NCBI GenBank assembly: GCA_029216955.1
Contig: JANAVB010004000.1
Location: forward strand, 3,174,829-3,238,828
Length of the DNA stretch: 64,000 bases
Direction: 5' to 3'
DNA from: Iris pallida
Lineage: Eukaryota > Streptophyta > Magnoliopsida > Asparagales > Iridaceae
The position numbers and the translations under genes were made by a program. The notes beneath the pieces were generated by a model that was not told the origin of the DNA, searched no databases, and was given only the letters and a program-made list of their open reading frames with translations. Shown here one piece after another: positions 46,595 through 58,133 of the stretch. Within the stretch, counting starts at the first letter, position 1; each line of letters starts with the position of its first letter.

Positions 46595-46735
46595 AATTTG
46601 TCACAGTTTTAACTGTGACAAATAATATAAAAAATAAAAAATCACATAACTAGAATTTTCGTAATGGATTTTTCTTATAGTCACGGTTATAACTGTTACT
46701 ATCTTGTAACGATAATAACCGTTACTATTTGTAAA
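46595..46735. repeat. Subterminal repeats of the CACTA element, right end
   Basis: Words such as GTAACGATAATAACCGTTAC and TCACGGTTATAACTGTTAC mirror the left-end array just inside the TGGTGTAGTG terminus. The right array is shorter than the left one. Confidence 0.75.
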
Positions 46736-46771
46736 AAAAATGTGTGACAAATTGCTTGCTTTGGTGTAGTG

Positions 46772-46983
46772 AGAGGATTTTCCAAGTAGGCGACCTGGTT
46801 CTGGCAGTTAGAAGGCCGATGGTGTTGACTCACAAGACACCAGGAAAGTTCGAGCCCAAGTGGGAAGGACCTTTCATCATAGAGACGGTATACTCAAACG
46901 GTGCCTACCGTCTCGCCAAATCCAATGGAGACTTGTTCATGATGCCCATCAACGACAAGTTCTTAAAGAAGTACTACTCTTGA
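46772..46983 (+). pseudogene. Integrase C-terminal domain of B-young (after CACTA)
   Basis: The frame resumes as RIFQVGDLVLAVRRP, then KFEPKWEGPFIIETVYSNGAYRLA, and ends at TGA 46981-46983. This is the GPY/F-type C-terminal domain (KWEGPF, GAYRL) that binds DNA and ends pol. It joins 41936 without any frame change once the CACTA element and one AGA are removed. This piece contains no stops. Confidence 0.9.
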
Positions 46984-47622
46984 CATCCTTCAGACTTGTA
47001 CTTCTATCTCCACCTAACAAGGGAGTCTGTGGACCCAATCATCAGGGCTCACGTATACCTTCCGCAAAATCTTACGCTTCTGGAACCCAGCTGTTCCATA
47101 GCGTTCTATCTTCCAGTAGAGGGACAACCACGTCCACATTACCTCTGAGTTGTTCCCCCTACACCCTACAAAGCAGAATCATACGCTTCGTAAGACGACG
47201 CTACCCATCATGTTTACCACGTCCACATTACCTATGAGTAAACATTCCGTACAGACAATCCCTGCATTGTCGTACATTGATCGCAGAACTTCTATGTCCA
47301 TATTACCTCTGAGTAGTTCCGCGTATCCCCCCAGAGTCATTCCTACCACGTCCATGACACCTCTGAGTAGGAAGATTCTATCATTTGAGTCCCATATTTG
47401 CCACATCCACATTACCTCTGAGCAAACATGTCGGTTCTCTCGAACTTATTATCTGTGCCTAAAAACCAAGGTACGCAAAAGATAATAAGTCCACATAAAT
47501 CATCAAGTTCATGACAAGCAAAAATGAACACACCGCAAAGAACTCTGTATTATTTATTTCAAAAATAAAGGATTACACGTCCAGCAAGAGTTGCAAATTA
47601 TATGAAGAAGAGATTACAATCC
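46984..47622 (+). other. Untranslated spacer between pol and antisense gene, with tandem repeats
   Basis: No gene is seen on either strand. Five copies of a block like ACCACGTCCACATTACCTCTGAGT lie at about 47127, 47216, 47291, 47345 and 47399. The spacing is 54-89 bp, with diverged DNA between. The overlapping open frames (47150-47485 and neighbours) follow these repeats and have no family similarity. Repeats downstream of pol are common in Tat-lineage elements. Confidence 0.65.
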
Positions 47623-49177
47623 CTAAACATCCCCGGGGTTGGCCGAAAGCTCTTCAATCCGATGCTTCAAGCCAGCTGCCCGTGTCTCTACAGTCGCCAG
47701 GACATGGCGTTCGGCTTCTTGACGTACTGTTTCTATGGCCTCAGGAGAAGTGTCATCCTCATGCTTCTCGTCCAACTGTTGTCGCTGCTGAGACGGAGTA
47801 AGAGCCCGGCGCGTGAAAGCTGCTTCCTCCTTCTTAGATGCTACATGTTCAGCCTGGACTCGTTCAGCATCTAATAAGAGTTGGGCCCGCTGGTCTTCAA
47901 GGAGGCGTATCTTGGCATCAACCTCCGCTATACTAGCATCCAACGCGGCCCGCAACTCCACCTTCTCCTGTATGGACTGAGATAGCCTCTCTACCGTAGC
48001 ATCAGTTTCAGCCACCTCGCGTTCCTAGACACCCACGGTGGCCTGATAAGAGGACTCAATCTCAGCAATCAGCTTCTTCTATTCCGCGTCTATCAGGGCA
48101 GAGAGATCATTTCGCTGGATATTCTAAAACTCGAAAAGCAGCTGGTCCAGCTCAGTCACCGAGGCCTCCAGAATCTCGGCTATATGATCATGGCCCTGGT
48201 AGAGACGTATCAGACCTATGTGTGGAAGTGCCATAGATTTTGCCATCGTGAAACTCCCATTGGCGTTTATCACTGTCGATACACCCTTCTGCAGCATCTT
48301 GTACACTGCCTCAATGATGAATTTCACGTACTTATCCGTATCCGCCAGCACTTGTGGTGTCATGACAGGAGTTGGAGGAGCTGTCCTGGACGGCGGACCT
48401 GAGGAGGACCCGCCGACCTCAATCTGCGAGGCTTGAACGTTGACCTCAGCAGATACTCCCGCACCAGGAACTTGAATTCCGCCACCAGCTCCAGATGCCA
48501 TGAGAGCAGAAAGAGTAGGGTGGGGTGTCGATATCGTCCCCTAAGTCAAAGAAGCAACAGAGGGCTCTTGCACCAGCAAGCCCTTGCCTTTTTCCGTCTC
48601 AAAGGGACTATCAACATCCGGAGTTGCCTCCTCCACCACCAAGGCGTGACCTGTAACCAGCGCAGAGCCTTCCTCTGGCAAACTAACTGGATCAGCTCCC
48701 GTTTCTTGGCGGGGCACGTCTTCTGGGGTCGGGTTCGGCAGACGAGTCTCCCCCTCATCATCGGATCCCTCCACGGGGACCAAATCTGTCGCCACCTCCC
48801 GGTCGGCAGCCACCTCAGCCTCCATTGTTGAGCCTGGGGTAGGGCTCGGTAACACTACCACCGACCTCCCGTCATCATGACAAGGATGGGAATCAACCCT
48901 CTCCTCTGTTTCGGTCACGTCTGTTGCCCCCGCAACAGACTCACGCATCTCTAGAGGAACGTCATCCGAAGACGACAAACTCCACTCCACTTCTTTATCT
49001 GGAAGCCCCGTGTCTGTTGGGCCCTCAACGTCCAAGGCTCCCACGGTGGCTTGCACCACTCCGGGAACTGCTTCAACCTCAGCTTCCCTTCCTACATAAT
49101 CTGGAGATACTGGAGTCTCCACAACAACGACATAGTCTGGGTTTTCCTCCTCAGGAGACATCACAATCGGCGGAACG
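47623..49177 (-). pseudogene. Antisense extra gene of B-young, 3' part
   Basis: On the minus strand a single frame continues from the solo-LTR junction at 49177 to a stop at 47623, broken by a few stop codons (48541, 48124 and near 48050) but not shifted. The first part is acidic and disordered (Glu/Asp/Pro/Val-rich). A conserved-looking block follows (DKYVKFIIEAVYKML, SFTMAKSMALP, HDHIAEILEASVTELDQLLFEF). The C-terminal part is a coiled coil rich in Ala/Glu/Arg (47650-48000). The 5' exons lie at 52657-55689. No enzyme motif is seen. Confidence 0.75.
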
Positions 49178-52100
49178 TGTCACGACTCGCACCCACCGTG
49201 AGGGTACGAGTACGTAACAACGCCCAGCCTACGCCGCAGTGTCGGCGGTAGAACGCTGTTCTAGGTCATGAACTATAACTAGCATAATATGAATACTCTC
49301 CATAAGTAGGCCAACACAGAGGTACAACTCAATCACAATCTAAGGTAGAATGATAAAGATAGATAAACATAAAATCCAAAAGAGATACAGGAGATAGAAG
49401 TCAAGTGTCTAAGATACATAATCCCAGAAATACATCTCAAAACTCAAATACAGTAATCCACAAGTAAATACAACTCCAGACAAAATAAAATAACTATCTA
49501 AACAACCTCTACTGTGTCTCCTCTAGGCTAGCAGGCAATCCCAGGCTATCTGTAAAATTTATCAACAGGTCCAGTCAGGATAGGAGCGAGCACATTACAT
49601 CTCAACAGTTCATAGCAGGTTAGAAAATATAATCATGCAGTAAAGTAAGATACAAGATCTGAAAAAATACAGTATGTAAACAGAGAGAGAACAGTAATAG
49701 AAATATCTACTATAAATAGAGAACTAATAGTGGCTAGTGATGTAGAGTACAGGATAGCACATGTGAACGGAACAAATTTGTACATGATCTACACTAAAGA
49801 GTTGTACATGATCTACACTACTAAAGAATTGTTCACATGACTACTAGCACTCCCCCGTTTTCCCCAATCAGTACACAAGGATCTAAGCAAGTTATGTTAT
49901 TGTACATGATATCATATGGGGCCCTTAAAAGGGTGCACATGATAGTATACATGAAGGCTCTGTGAACATGAGAGTACATGATTCACAAGAGTGTACATGT
50001 ATGGTGAAAGCACAGGAGTACATGATGAAAGTGAAACACACACGACATAATGTACCCGATGCTCCCGAGGGGGATAACATCGCATGAAGAGATCCGTATA
50101 GTACTAATCCGTGATAATGTTATGACAGCATCAAGTATAGTAATCTAAAGCAGGAATATAATTCTAAGCAGGATATGAAATGATCAGAGAATGTACTCGC
50201 CTGATATCTGAATGTCCAAGGTAAAGATACTGTCCGAGGAGAGTTGTCTGGCTCCTAATTGGAACCGCACAAGTCACAACATGTCCAGAAGGGTAATATA
50301 AAGCACTACAATGCATTCTACATGAATCTAGGTCAAACTAGGCCAAAGTCAACCCTTGGTCAACACTGGTCAACTGCACTAGTCAAACTAGGTCATGTCC
50401 TAACCCAGCAAGTCTTACTAGGCCTAACCAAGACTATCCTAGCAAGCACACATCAATACAAGGCTATACAAGCCAACATACACCCAACTCTATATAGCAT
50501 GCAATTATTCAATACTCAAATAGGCAAGAATTTACATTGGATATACACTTGGTAATCTATTACTTTAAACTATATATGTCTACACATATATACGCATGCA
50601 TATATTGGTATTCAACATTAGATCTATAATCATGGCATTTCAAATGGTTATATAAACTTATATATTACAACACAATATGCTAACATATATATAATATACA
50701 TACATAGCTAAGTTAACTGTATTCATAAATACTTATTTAAGAGGCTATGTGTGTGTATGTGAACATGGCAAAGGGGCAAGTGAGGGTTAAATGGGCATAC
50801 ATAGTGTATACATATCAAAGAGTGTCAAAGTGTAAGTGAACAAAGTGTCAAGTGTGATAGTGTCTACATTGTATAAGGGGTACATGAGGTAATATAGGAT
50901 TTGTGTTAACATAGAACATTACATCTCATTAACTTGTATATTGTATACATTACATCTATTATTATATTACATTCATGCTTGCATTCATTCATCATTCATT
51001 TATTCTCTTGCACTACTATATGCACCATACATTACATACTATGGAACCTACATATTCATTACAAGCCATACTTATACATGCTTACATTAGATAGGATACT
51101 TACACCTCATACATCATTTATTTAAACATTTACTCATGCTTGTATTCTCTATTTAATTACATAATGTATATACATTAACATAGGTTAAAATCAAATAGAA
51201 CATTATATTACACACAAGGGTGCACAAAATGCATATGCCGAATAGTAACTCCTACTAATAATCAATACTGTACCATCTTAGCATGAAATAAAATCTAAGA
51301 TTAAATTATGTTATAGATCTATGTGTTAGCTTTCCGAAACTTCAAACGGATCGCGTTTTCGTTTCCGAAAACTCCCGAAATCGCAGAAACATCGAGAACG
51401 CGTTTGTCTTTCGTACAGCTGACACTCAAATAATTCTCCAGAAAGTTACATAAAGAATTAGGTCTATTAATATATGTTTTTGGAAAGCTAACTTCAATAT
51501 GCTTCTTTTAAAAAAACGGGAGATTAAACCGAGCTTTGAGCTAGAAGTTATGATATTTCTAAGTTAGGGCTGAAATTAAAAACGTGGATAAAAATTATGA
51601 CGGATTTGGGTAGTTTGAGACAAAAGAACACAAGTATATAACATAATATATCAAGAACTCACTCTCTACACTAATATATATATGAGACACTATAGAACAC
51701 ATCTCCGATACAAAAATATGAGATTAAACATGTAATAATTCATTCATACATAACAACAACACATAGTGTGTCCAAATTTGGGATTTTCCCACATGGACCC
51801 AACTACAACACAAAGGACACTCCTATGACCTCCAAATGGACACAAAATAGACACAAATGGAGATACAACCATGGGGGTCATTCCTATGGGTTCAAAATAG
51901 ACATATATGCATGAGAAAATAAAAAGGAGAAGGGATTTATACCTCCTGGTAGATCGAATCGAAGAAAAGCCTTCCCGGAGTGACACCGACATGTAGAGAT
52001 TCCAAAAGGACACGAACGAGCTCTGAATCGTCCCAAACTTGGGTAGCTTCCTCCTTGGCTAGAATGGAGAAGGAAAGAAGAAGATTTGGTAGCGAAATGG

Positions 52101-52656
52101 AAGGATTTGGTGGAGAAATTGCTAGGGATTGCTCTCTAGGAATTTGGGGAAGAACAAGAGAGAGAGTGTGGATGAGAATAATGAAATGAACTTGAGCCTA
52201 TCCTCTCCCAAAGTGGCTGGCCATATGGGGCTATTTGTCCTATTATGGTAAGGTCCAAAATGCCTCCACTAACCTATTCTATGAGTATTAGGAAAGGGCT
52301 AATTGGTTGGGGCTAAATTAGTCATTCTAAAGTCTCTAATCACACTAACCTTATCCATAATAATTAGTCTAACCTTTAACTAAAATATTTCTATCATATG
52401 GACTAAAATTAATATCATGTGGGCCATGCCTAACTAGTGTGTGGGTCCTACTAGAGTCAAACTACCCCCGGGTCCCCGTTTCAAGTCGGATTGAGTTGAA
52501 ATTCGAACCCGACTCAAATAACCCCAAAACAATATCATAAATAATAAAATAAATTTCAACCCCAAAATAATATCATAAATAATAAAATAAATTTTAAAAA
52601 TTTTCAAAAATGTAAAATGATAAAAACACCCCTATTTCTGAAAACTGGGGGTGACA
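49178..52656 (-). repeat. Solo LTR of an A-related family in the antisense gene
   Basis: This 3479-bp unit starts TGTCACGACTCGCACCC and ends GGGGGTGACA on the plus strand, so the LTR reads on the minus strand. The 5-bp target duplication GAACG (49173-49177 and 52657-52661) shows a complete insertion. No internal region or second LTR is present, so it was reduced to a solo LTR by recombination between LTRs. It is closely similar to the LTR at 58416-62135 in inverted orientation (shared AATCCGACTTGAAA, GACCCGGGGGTAGTTTGAC, AAACGCGATCCGTTTGAAG blocks) and more distantly to the 4.6-kb A LTRs at both ends. The small open frames within are LTR sequence. Confidence 0.9.
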
Positions 52657-55600
52657 GAACGCGCTCTTCCGATGAGCCCGCCACCTCCTTTGGTCTGCTG
52701 CCACCAGATTTTGGATTACGGGATCTCCTTTTTAGCGGCTCCTACAAAAGGAAAGCATAGGTCACAAGAAATGTTGAACCTAACCAGGCTATATGGGATA
52801 TCCTTACCTCCGCAGGTGCTGAATTCGATGACACTGTCGGTGATAATGCCTTCTTCTGCCTCTTTGGCGCGGAAGAGCCAGTCTCTGTATCAGCATGTCT
52901 TTTCGGGTGATCGACCGAAGGTTCTGCCTGACCCCCTATGGATACGGCAGGGGTACCTCGATAACCCACCTTTGGCGGACGGTACGATCGAGCCTTCACC
53001 AATATGTTCTCGGGCACCGCTAACTGAGTGCCGACAATAAGACTGGTCTCCCTATCATATCCGAAAGGCACGAAATTCATAACACAATAAAATTTGGTGG
53101 CCGAGAAAAGAATCGGCGGACGCGGATTCTGGACGGGCAGCGTAAAGTGAGCTTCGGTACATCCGGCAATGTAGTAATGCCAAGCTCGTGCACCATCCAA
53201 CAGACTTCCAGTATACCCCCCAGGTTAATACTGGGGTTGTCCAACATCAACTGAGCGTAGCCAAATTATCGTGCAAAACGGCTCGGCAAATACGGTTCTA
53301 GGTAATACTGGTTCCTATTCCGATACACCAGATGGGACGGCCGGATACTTTGCAACCAGCAGAATCCCTACGGGGGCAGAGTGGTAGCATCTTCACCCGA
53401 ATCCACTAAGTCTTCGTTGGCCTCAAAACCCGAAAAGACATGACCAAATTTGGTGATCTCCCACCACTAAAGGTGGGATAAAACTTTCCTGTAAACCGGA
53501 ACACCGGTATGCAACCAGCTCCTCTGGTGGAAACGACGGAGGAATGCATCCCCGACCCTGTGGTCTTCTTCCGAGCCCGGACTCATCACATTGGGATGGT
53601 GTAAAATTAACCACCTCATCAGATAATGAAACGGCAGTTCAGCACGGGGAAAGTTGTTATTCCTACCTCGTTCATGAACCACATTTCCTGCAAATTCTCG
53701 TAAACCTCGCAGCAGGTTGCACACCATGGCGGGGAACAAAGCCAGACGTCGACCAAAAACCAACTTCACAGCTGGCAGGATTAGATTCCGGGTCACCCTC
53801 TCCATGGAGCCTGACCCGCCCGAGAAGACATAATCCCGAAGCTAAATCATCAGATACGCAGCTAACACTGCTTTTGACGACATCTGATAGTAAGGTGCCA
53901 GAAACAGCTATAAGAGTGCTCATTCGACTGCCGGTCCTCGTTTTCTCGGGGATTTTTCTCACCTAACCTGCTTATTTCGAAGAGCACTACGCTACTGGAA
54001 AGCGCTGGCGGAGTAGTAAACTGAGAGGGATCCTCCTTGTCTTGCTTAAAGACGTAATCTCTCCAAGCGGTCACATGAGGCTGTGACCCGCCCTTATCCC
54101 TCTTCTGCATATAATAATGATGACTCGCTACTTCCTTGAAGACGGCCATCATCTCCCCGGCTTTGTCGCCCAGGACTTGGAACTCCTCGTTGGTTGGGAA
54201 ATATTCCTCATAAGGCTCTGATCTCCAAGGAAGCTTTGACACTTCGTACATTTCATGAAGTGCGAGTCCCATCTCCCCCACCAAGGTAAAGAAAGTCCCG
54301 GTCTGGATGTTAAACATCTCCAGAAGCGCGAGGAACATATGTCGGTTGATGTCAACACCTGCCTGAGTAGCACGGATTGCGGCAGTCAGCCCAATCTCTC
54401 GGAGTTCGGTTTGAAACCGTGACAGAATCCAGAGTGTCAGCTTGTCCCATTTGGCAACGCCAACCCTCTACCCGAAATTTACCTTTCGGGTATGATCACT
54501 CCATCAACAGCATACGATTTACAAAAGTTGAAGCGCCGAAAGCAAATGTATTAATGGGAACATCACTGTAAATACTCCCAGGACGTAAAGTCTACCATGT
54601 GAAAGAAGGCCCAGACCACACAGCAGCCAAAGTATCCCTTTGATCGGAGGTAGAGTCGATCTTGATGATGCCTGCCACCGCTCCCCCCTGAGATGGGGTT
54701 AGCTCCCAAGACATCCTCCTCTTGGAAGCAAGACGACAGAAAGCCGACAAAGGCCATTGACGCTCAAGTTGTCTTACAGTCATATGCACTCCCCTTGCTG
54801 TAAAGAATTAATCTTCCTTGACCTTCAACACCTTTGCTTCAATAGAAGTAAGGTGGTCCCCGAACAGGAACTCAGGCTTAAAGGAAGTCACATTATCAGA
54901 AGTGGCGGATTTCAAAATGCCACGCTCCATCATCCGTTTGAGGAACCCATGCGATTGTTCCCGGATTTGAGTCATTCTTTCGGGAGGCCGATCCAGCATA
55001 ATGGCAGCTTGGGCAGGGTTTACCACCTCTTCATTATAATCCACCCCCATTTGACAGAGGGCAGCGTCCAAAAGCATTTCATTCAAGAGCGGAACAGTCA
55101 TCGACACTGGTGGTCAACAAAAGAAGGCAAAGATTCAGAGATGTTAGAAACAACAAGAGAATCTGAGCCACGTTCTCATCAAAAGCGCATAAGGGTCAGG
55201 CGCATCTAAAAAGAACCTTCGGCACATTATCAAGGTCTAAACTCATGTGCGTCAGCAGTGAAGCTTCGGCACATCATCAGGGTCTAAACCCATGCGCGTC
55301 AGCAGTAAAGCTTCGGCGCATCATTAGGGTTTAAACCCATGCGTATCAGTAGTGGAGCTTCGGCGCATCATCAGAGTTTAGACCCATGCGCGTTAGCAGT
55401 GGAGCTTCGGCACATCATCAGGGTTTTAACCCGTGCGCATCGGCGGAATAGCCTCGGCGCATTATCAAGACGGAAGTCCCTGCGCATCAGCGACAAAGAG
55501 TTAAGGCACGACAATAAGATCTCAGTCATGTGTTCTAAACTTGTCTAAAAAGGTTGAAAGATGACACCCACCCGTCACCGCAGGCCGAACATCGGTCGGA

Positions 55601-55689
55601 GTCACAATGGTGACAGGAACGTCCTCCTCGACGAACTCCGCAGGCTCCTTACCCTTGCCAGCATCGTCGTGAGGTGTTTTGGGAGCCAT
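52657..55689 (-). pseudogene. Antisense extra gene of B-young, 5' part with introns (mobile-domain-like)
   Basis: Exon 1 runs from ATG 55689 to 55572 (MAPKTPHDDAGKGKEP...). The intron (55571-55107) has GT-AG ends and holds a 47-bp tandem repeat. Exon 2 starts at 55106 in the same frame and runs to 54808. Further pieces are 54338-53862, 53805-53467 and 53200-52813, the last ending at a GTAAGG donor, with an acceptor TTTTGTAG near 52746. The following exon runs in frame across the solo-LTR site into 49177. The block GTFFTLVGEMGLALHEMYEVSKLPW resembles the plant mobile domain pattern, and the next exon has a basic KRHADTETGSSAPKRQKK stretch, a possible nuclear signal. Stops and frameshifts show decay. 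Tat-lineage elements are known to carry antisense extra frames; the mobile-domain assignment is my inference. Confidence 0.75.
55221..55502 (-). repeat. Minisatellite, six 47-bp units, in the antisense gene intron
   Basis: GGC[AG]CATCAT-type unit starts fall at 55221, 55268, 55315, 55362, 55409 and 55456, exactly 47 bp apart. A typical unit contains CATCATCAGGGTTTAAACCC and ATGCGCGTCAGCAGTGGAGC. The array lies wholly inside intron 1 (55571-55107). Internal units differ by a few bases and the edge units are more diverged. Confidence 0.85.
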
Positions 55690-55778
55690 TTCTCGTAAGA
55701 AGGAAGTTAGGGTTTTTCAAAAACTCTAAAAGAAGAAAGCAAAAGAGGAAGAACTCTCTCTCTCTCGCTCCATCTCAC

Positions 55779-55792
55779 GCCTATTTATAGGC
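55779..55792 (-). promoter_or_regulatory. TATA box of the antisense gene
   Basis: The palindromic GCCTATTTATAGGC supplies CTATAAATAG on the minus strand, about 90-100 bp before ATG 55689. A pyrimidine/purine simple leader (GAGAGAGAGAG on the minus strand) lies between. Position and the intact splice signals of intron 1 suggest a real promoter for the antisense transcript. Confidence 0.65.
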
Positions 55793-56060
55793 TTAGTCGT
55801 ACGCGTAAACCGATGAAGTGTGACCTCAGCCGCTGCTTCGGGTTCTATGAGAAGATAACTACAAATAAATCCAAAAAGATCATCATTAATCTTCTTGGTT
55901 ATCGAAGCGTCATCATTCGTATTTACTGAGAGGAGCATGCGTCCCGTCACTGATGCGCAGAGTGATCATGCGCCCGAACAGTCATGCGCCCTGTAGAAGA
56001 CACCACCATGCTTCTTATTCAAAGTATTCCAAAACTTGACAAAAAGTTTGGAAAACTTTG

Positions 56061-56070
56061 AAGGGGGTCT
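56061..56070 (+). other. Polypurine tract of B-young
   Basis: AAGGGGGTCT immediately precedes the 3' LTR start TGTAGAAGC at 56071 and is the plus-strand primer site. Confidence 0.8.
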
Positions 56071-58128
56071 TGTAGAAGCATAGAATTTCAGGACCAGAAA
56101 TCCTATGCGCCAAACATTACATGCGCCAGGGAGCTCAGACGAAGTACTTGGCACAGCAAAGCAAAAACATAGACATTAAGAGAAGATTTTTATTTTTCAT
56201 ATAAAAGTCTATTACATGTCTTAAAAAGAGTTGTACAAAGGAGGATTTCTACAAAGAAAAGACCCTAAGTCTACAGCTAGGCGCAGCAACCGCCATGCGC
56301 TCTCAAACAGGCGCATCTCGCCATGCGCTCTCAGCCAGGCGTATCCCTTCAGCAGCTCAGTTATGTGCATCCCTTCAGCAGCTCAGTTATGTGCCGCCCT
56401 TCAGTGTCCCAGACAGGCACATCATGAAGTGTCAGCATATGTGCCATCAAATGCTTCGACTAATGAAGCATTTATTGAGCAGAACGAGGGTGAAAATCAA
56501 CCCTCTAGCTGGAGGAAGAGCTCCCCAAACCAAGGAGGAGGAGGAGCTCTCCCAAAGTCCAAGGAAGATGATCGGGGCACGGCAATTCTGATCTGCGGCT
56601 CTTCCAAAATAACGGAGACGAGGCTCGAGCATCCCGATCTTTGGATGCAACAGGCACCTTCTGCCTGCCTCAGAAGCCCTCGACTCCGACTTTTGGATGT
56701 AACAGTCACCTTCAAGTGCATCAATGAAGACAATGTGTCGCATCTTCACCTTCGGGAGCATCTCGTCAACAGAATGTGCTTGAGCAAACAAGTTCATTTT
56801 GGGAGGACGTGAGAGAACGAGAAGCTAACCCTCTCCATGCCACTATTTATAGGTCGAGCAAATCAAATCCATGCGCCAAGTGGCTGGCTCTCCGAATCCC
56901 GTATAATGAATTTACATTAAACGGTGATGAACCTGACGCTTCAAATTCAACCAAGTCAAGAATGACTATTTAAAGCACTCGAAGAACGTAACAGTCGGGC
57001 CCATAAAAACATGTCATACAAAGTGGATGCGTCGGCCAGAACGCGCATTGTGCTGACGCGCCCAGCTCCCATTAAAGGATGTACCCCCATGCGTCCCCAT
57101 GCACCTAGTGGAACACCGATCGATGTGTCCACTCAACAATCTATCACCTGTCAAAGAACATTAAATGCTGAAGTCTGACAGAGTTGGCAGTACGTCCCCC
57201 GAGGACTGAACAATTGACATCTTTTTCAGAAAATGAAGCATCGCCGACGTCAGCATCATCATTGCTTCCCTCCGGCGGTTACAAGCCACGTGGCCGTCCA
57301 ACCAGTTCGCATGCGCCTCCGCAGCCATGCGCCTAAATCTCTGCATGTGCCTCAAAATCCATGCGCCTCAGACTTTTTTCTGATCCCTAAAGACAGAAGT
57401 AACGTCACTACTGAAGCCCCGCATGCGCCTCAAAAGCCATGCGCCCCGACTGGTTCGTGACTCATAAAGTTTATGAGCCAAAGCCTCCTCATGTGCCCGA
57501 TCCCAAGCGCATTCTATCAGATCACTCTCCACCAAATTTGAGATCTTCGAGCCATGGACCTACGACACGCGTCCTTTGACGTGATTCCGCCTACCAAGGG
57601 GTGCTAATCACCCAAGATCTCAGCAACTGAAAGATCTTCTCCATTGCTACATGTTAGCTCTGCCGCAGCCTACGACAGCAACGAGAAGAGTTCAACTCCT
57701 TAATCAGGGCGCATCGCCTATACGCCTCCATCAGCAACTACCACGTGGCATCTCTACGTACAGGCGTATCCTATATGCGCGCATGAACAGCCAGTCTGCA
57801 AAGCTATAAATAGAGGGATCATTTCCTTCTTTTATACACACACAGACAGAGACATCGGGCAACCATCGGCAACACATAGAGAGAGGCAGATACAGACACT
57901 CAACGTCTTCTTCCTCTCCGCAAGCTCCTGCACCTAGAGCAACCCAGATCTTCAGAGAACCGAGAACCGTCGTCAGATCATCAACAGAGTCAACGTATTA
58001 CCACTCGCTCCATCGGCACAAAGACCCAGATTAAACAAAAGTGTACTCCTAGAACTACGTCTAAGTCCTACATTGTAACACTGTTCTGTTTGTATTGAAA
58101 TTACATCAAAAGATTTTAATGGAAAACA
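56071..58128 (+). repeat. 3' LTR of B-young
   Basis: The LTR is 2058 bp, matches 34359-36423, starts TGTAGAAGCATAG and ends TTTTAATGGAAAACA, followed by target duplication AAGAC. Differences from the 5' LTR are mostly C/T and G/A changes. TATAAATA lies at 57805-57812 and the opposite-strand CTATAAATAG at 56852-56843. The ATG at 58119-58121 in its last ten bases is kept here but reads ATA in the 5' LTR. Confidence 0.9.
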
Positions 58129-58133
58129 AAGAC

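Larger units (their letters stand above)
41937..46771 (-). mobile_element. CACTA (En/Spm) DNA transposon
   Basis: The terminal inverted repeats are CACTACACCA (41937-41946) and TGGTGTAGTG (46762-46771). The 3-bp target duplication AGA is at 41934-41936 and 46772-46774. Joining the flanks restores the integrase frame exactly. Subterminal regions carry many GTAACGG/CCGTTAC motifs, the expected binding sites for the TNPA-type protein. The 4.8-kb element encodes one gene on the minus strand, a TNPA-like protein. No TNPD (DDE transposase) frame is found, so it should depend on another element for transposition. Confidence 0.93.
34359..58128 (+). mobile_element. B-young: Tat/Ogre-like Ty3/gypsy element with nested insertions
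   Basis: LTRs of about 2.06 kb (34359-36423 and 56071-58128) bound the element. The target duplication AAGAC is perfect (34354-34358 and 58129-58133). Without the CACTA element and the solo LTR it measures about 15.4 kb. Internal order is primer site, ORF1, reverse transcriptase, RNase H, second RNase H, integrase, tandem-repeat region, antisense gene and polypurine tract. The second RNase H and the antisense extra frame are marks of the Tat lineage, which is established knowledge. Gag and protease have been deleted, and pol is broken by stops and frameshifts, so this copy is dead. It is inserted in ORF1 of an older copy of its own family. Confidence 0.9.
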
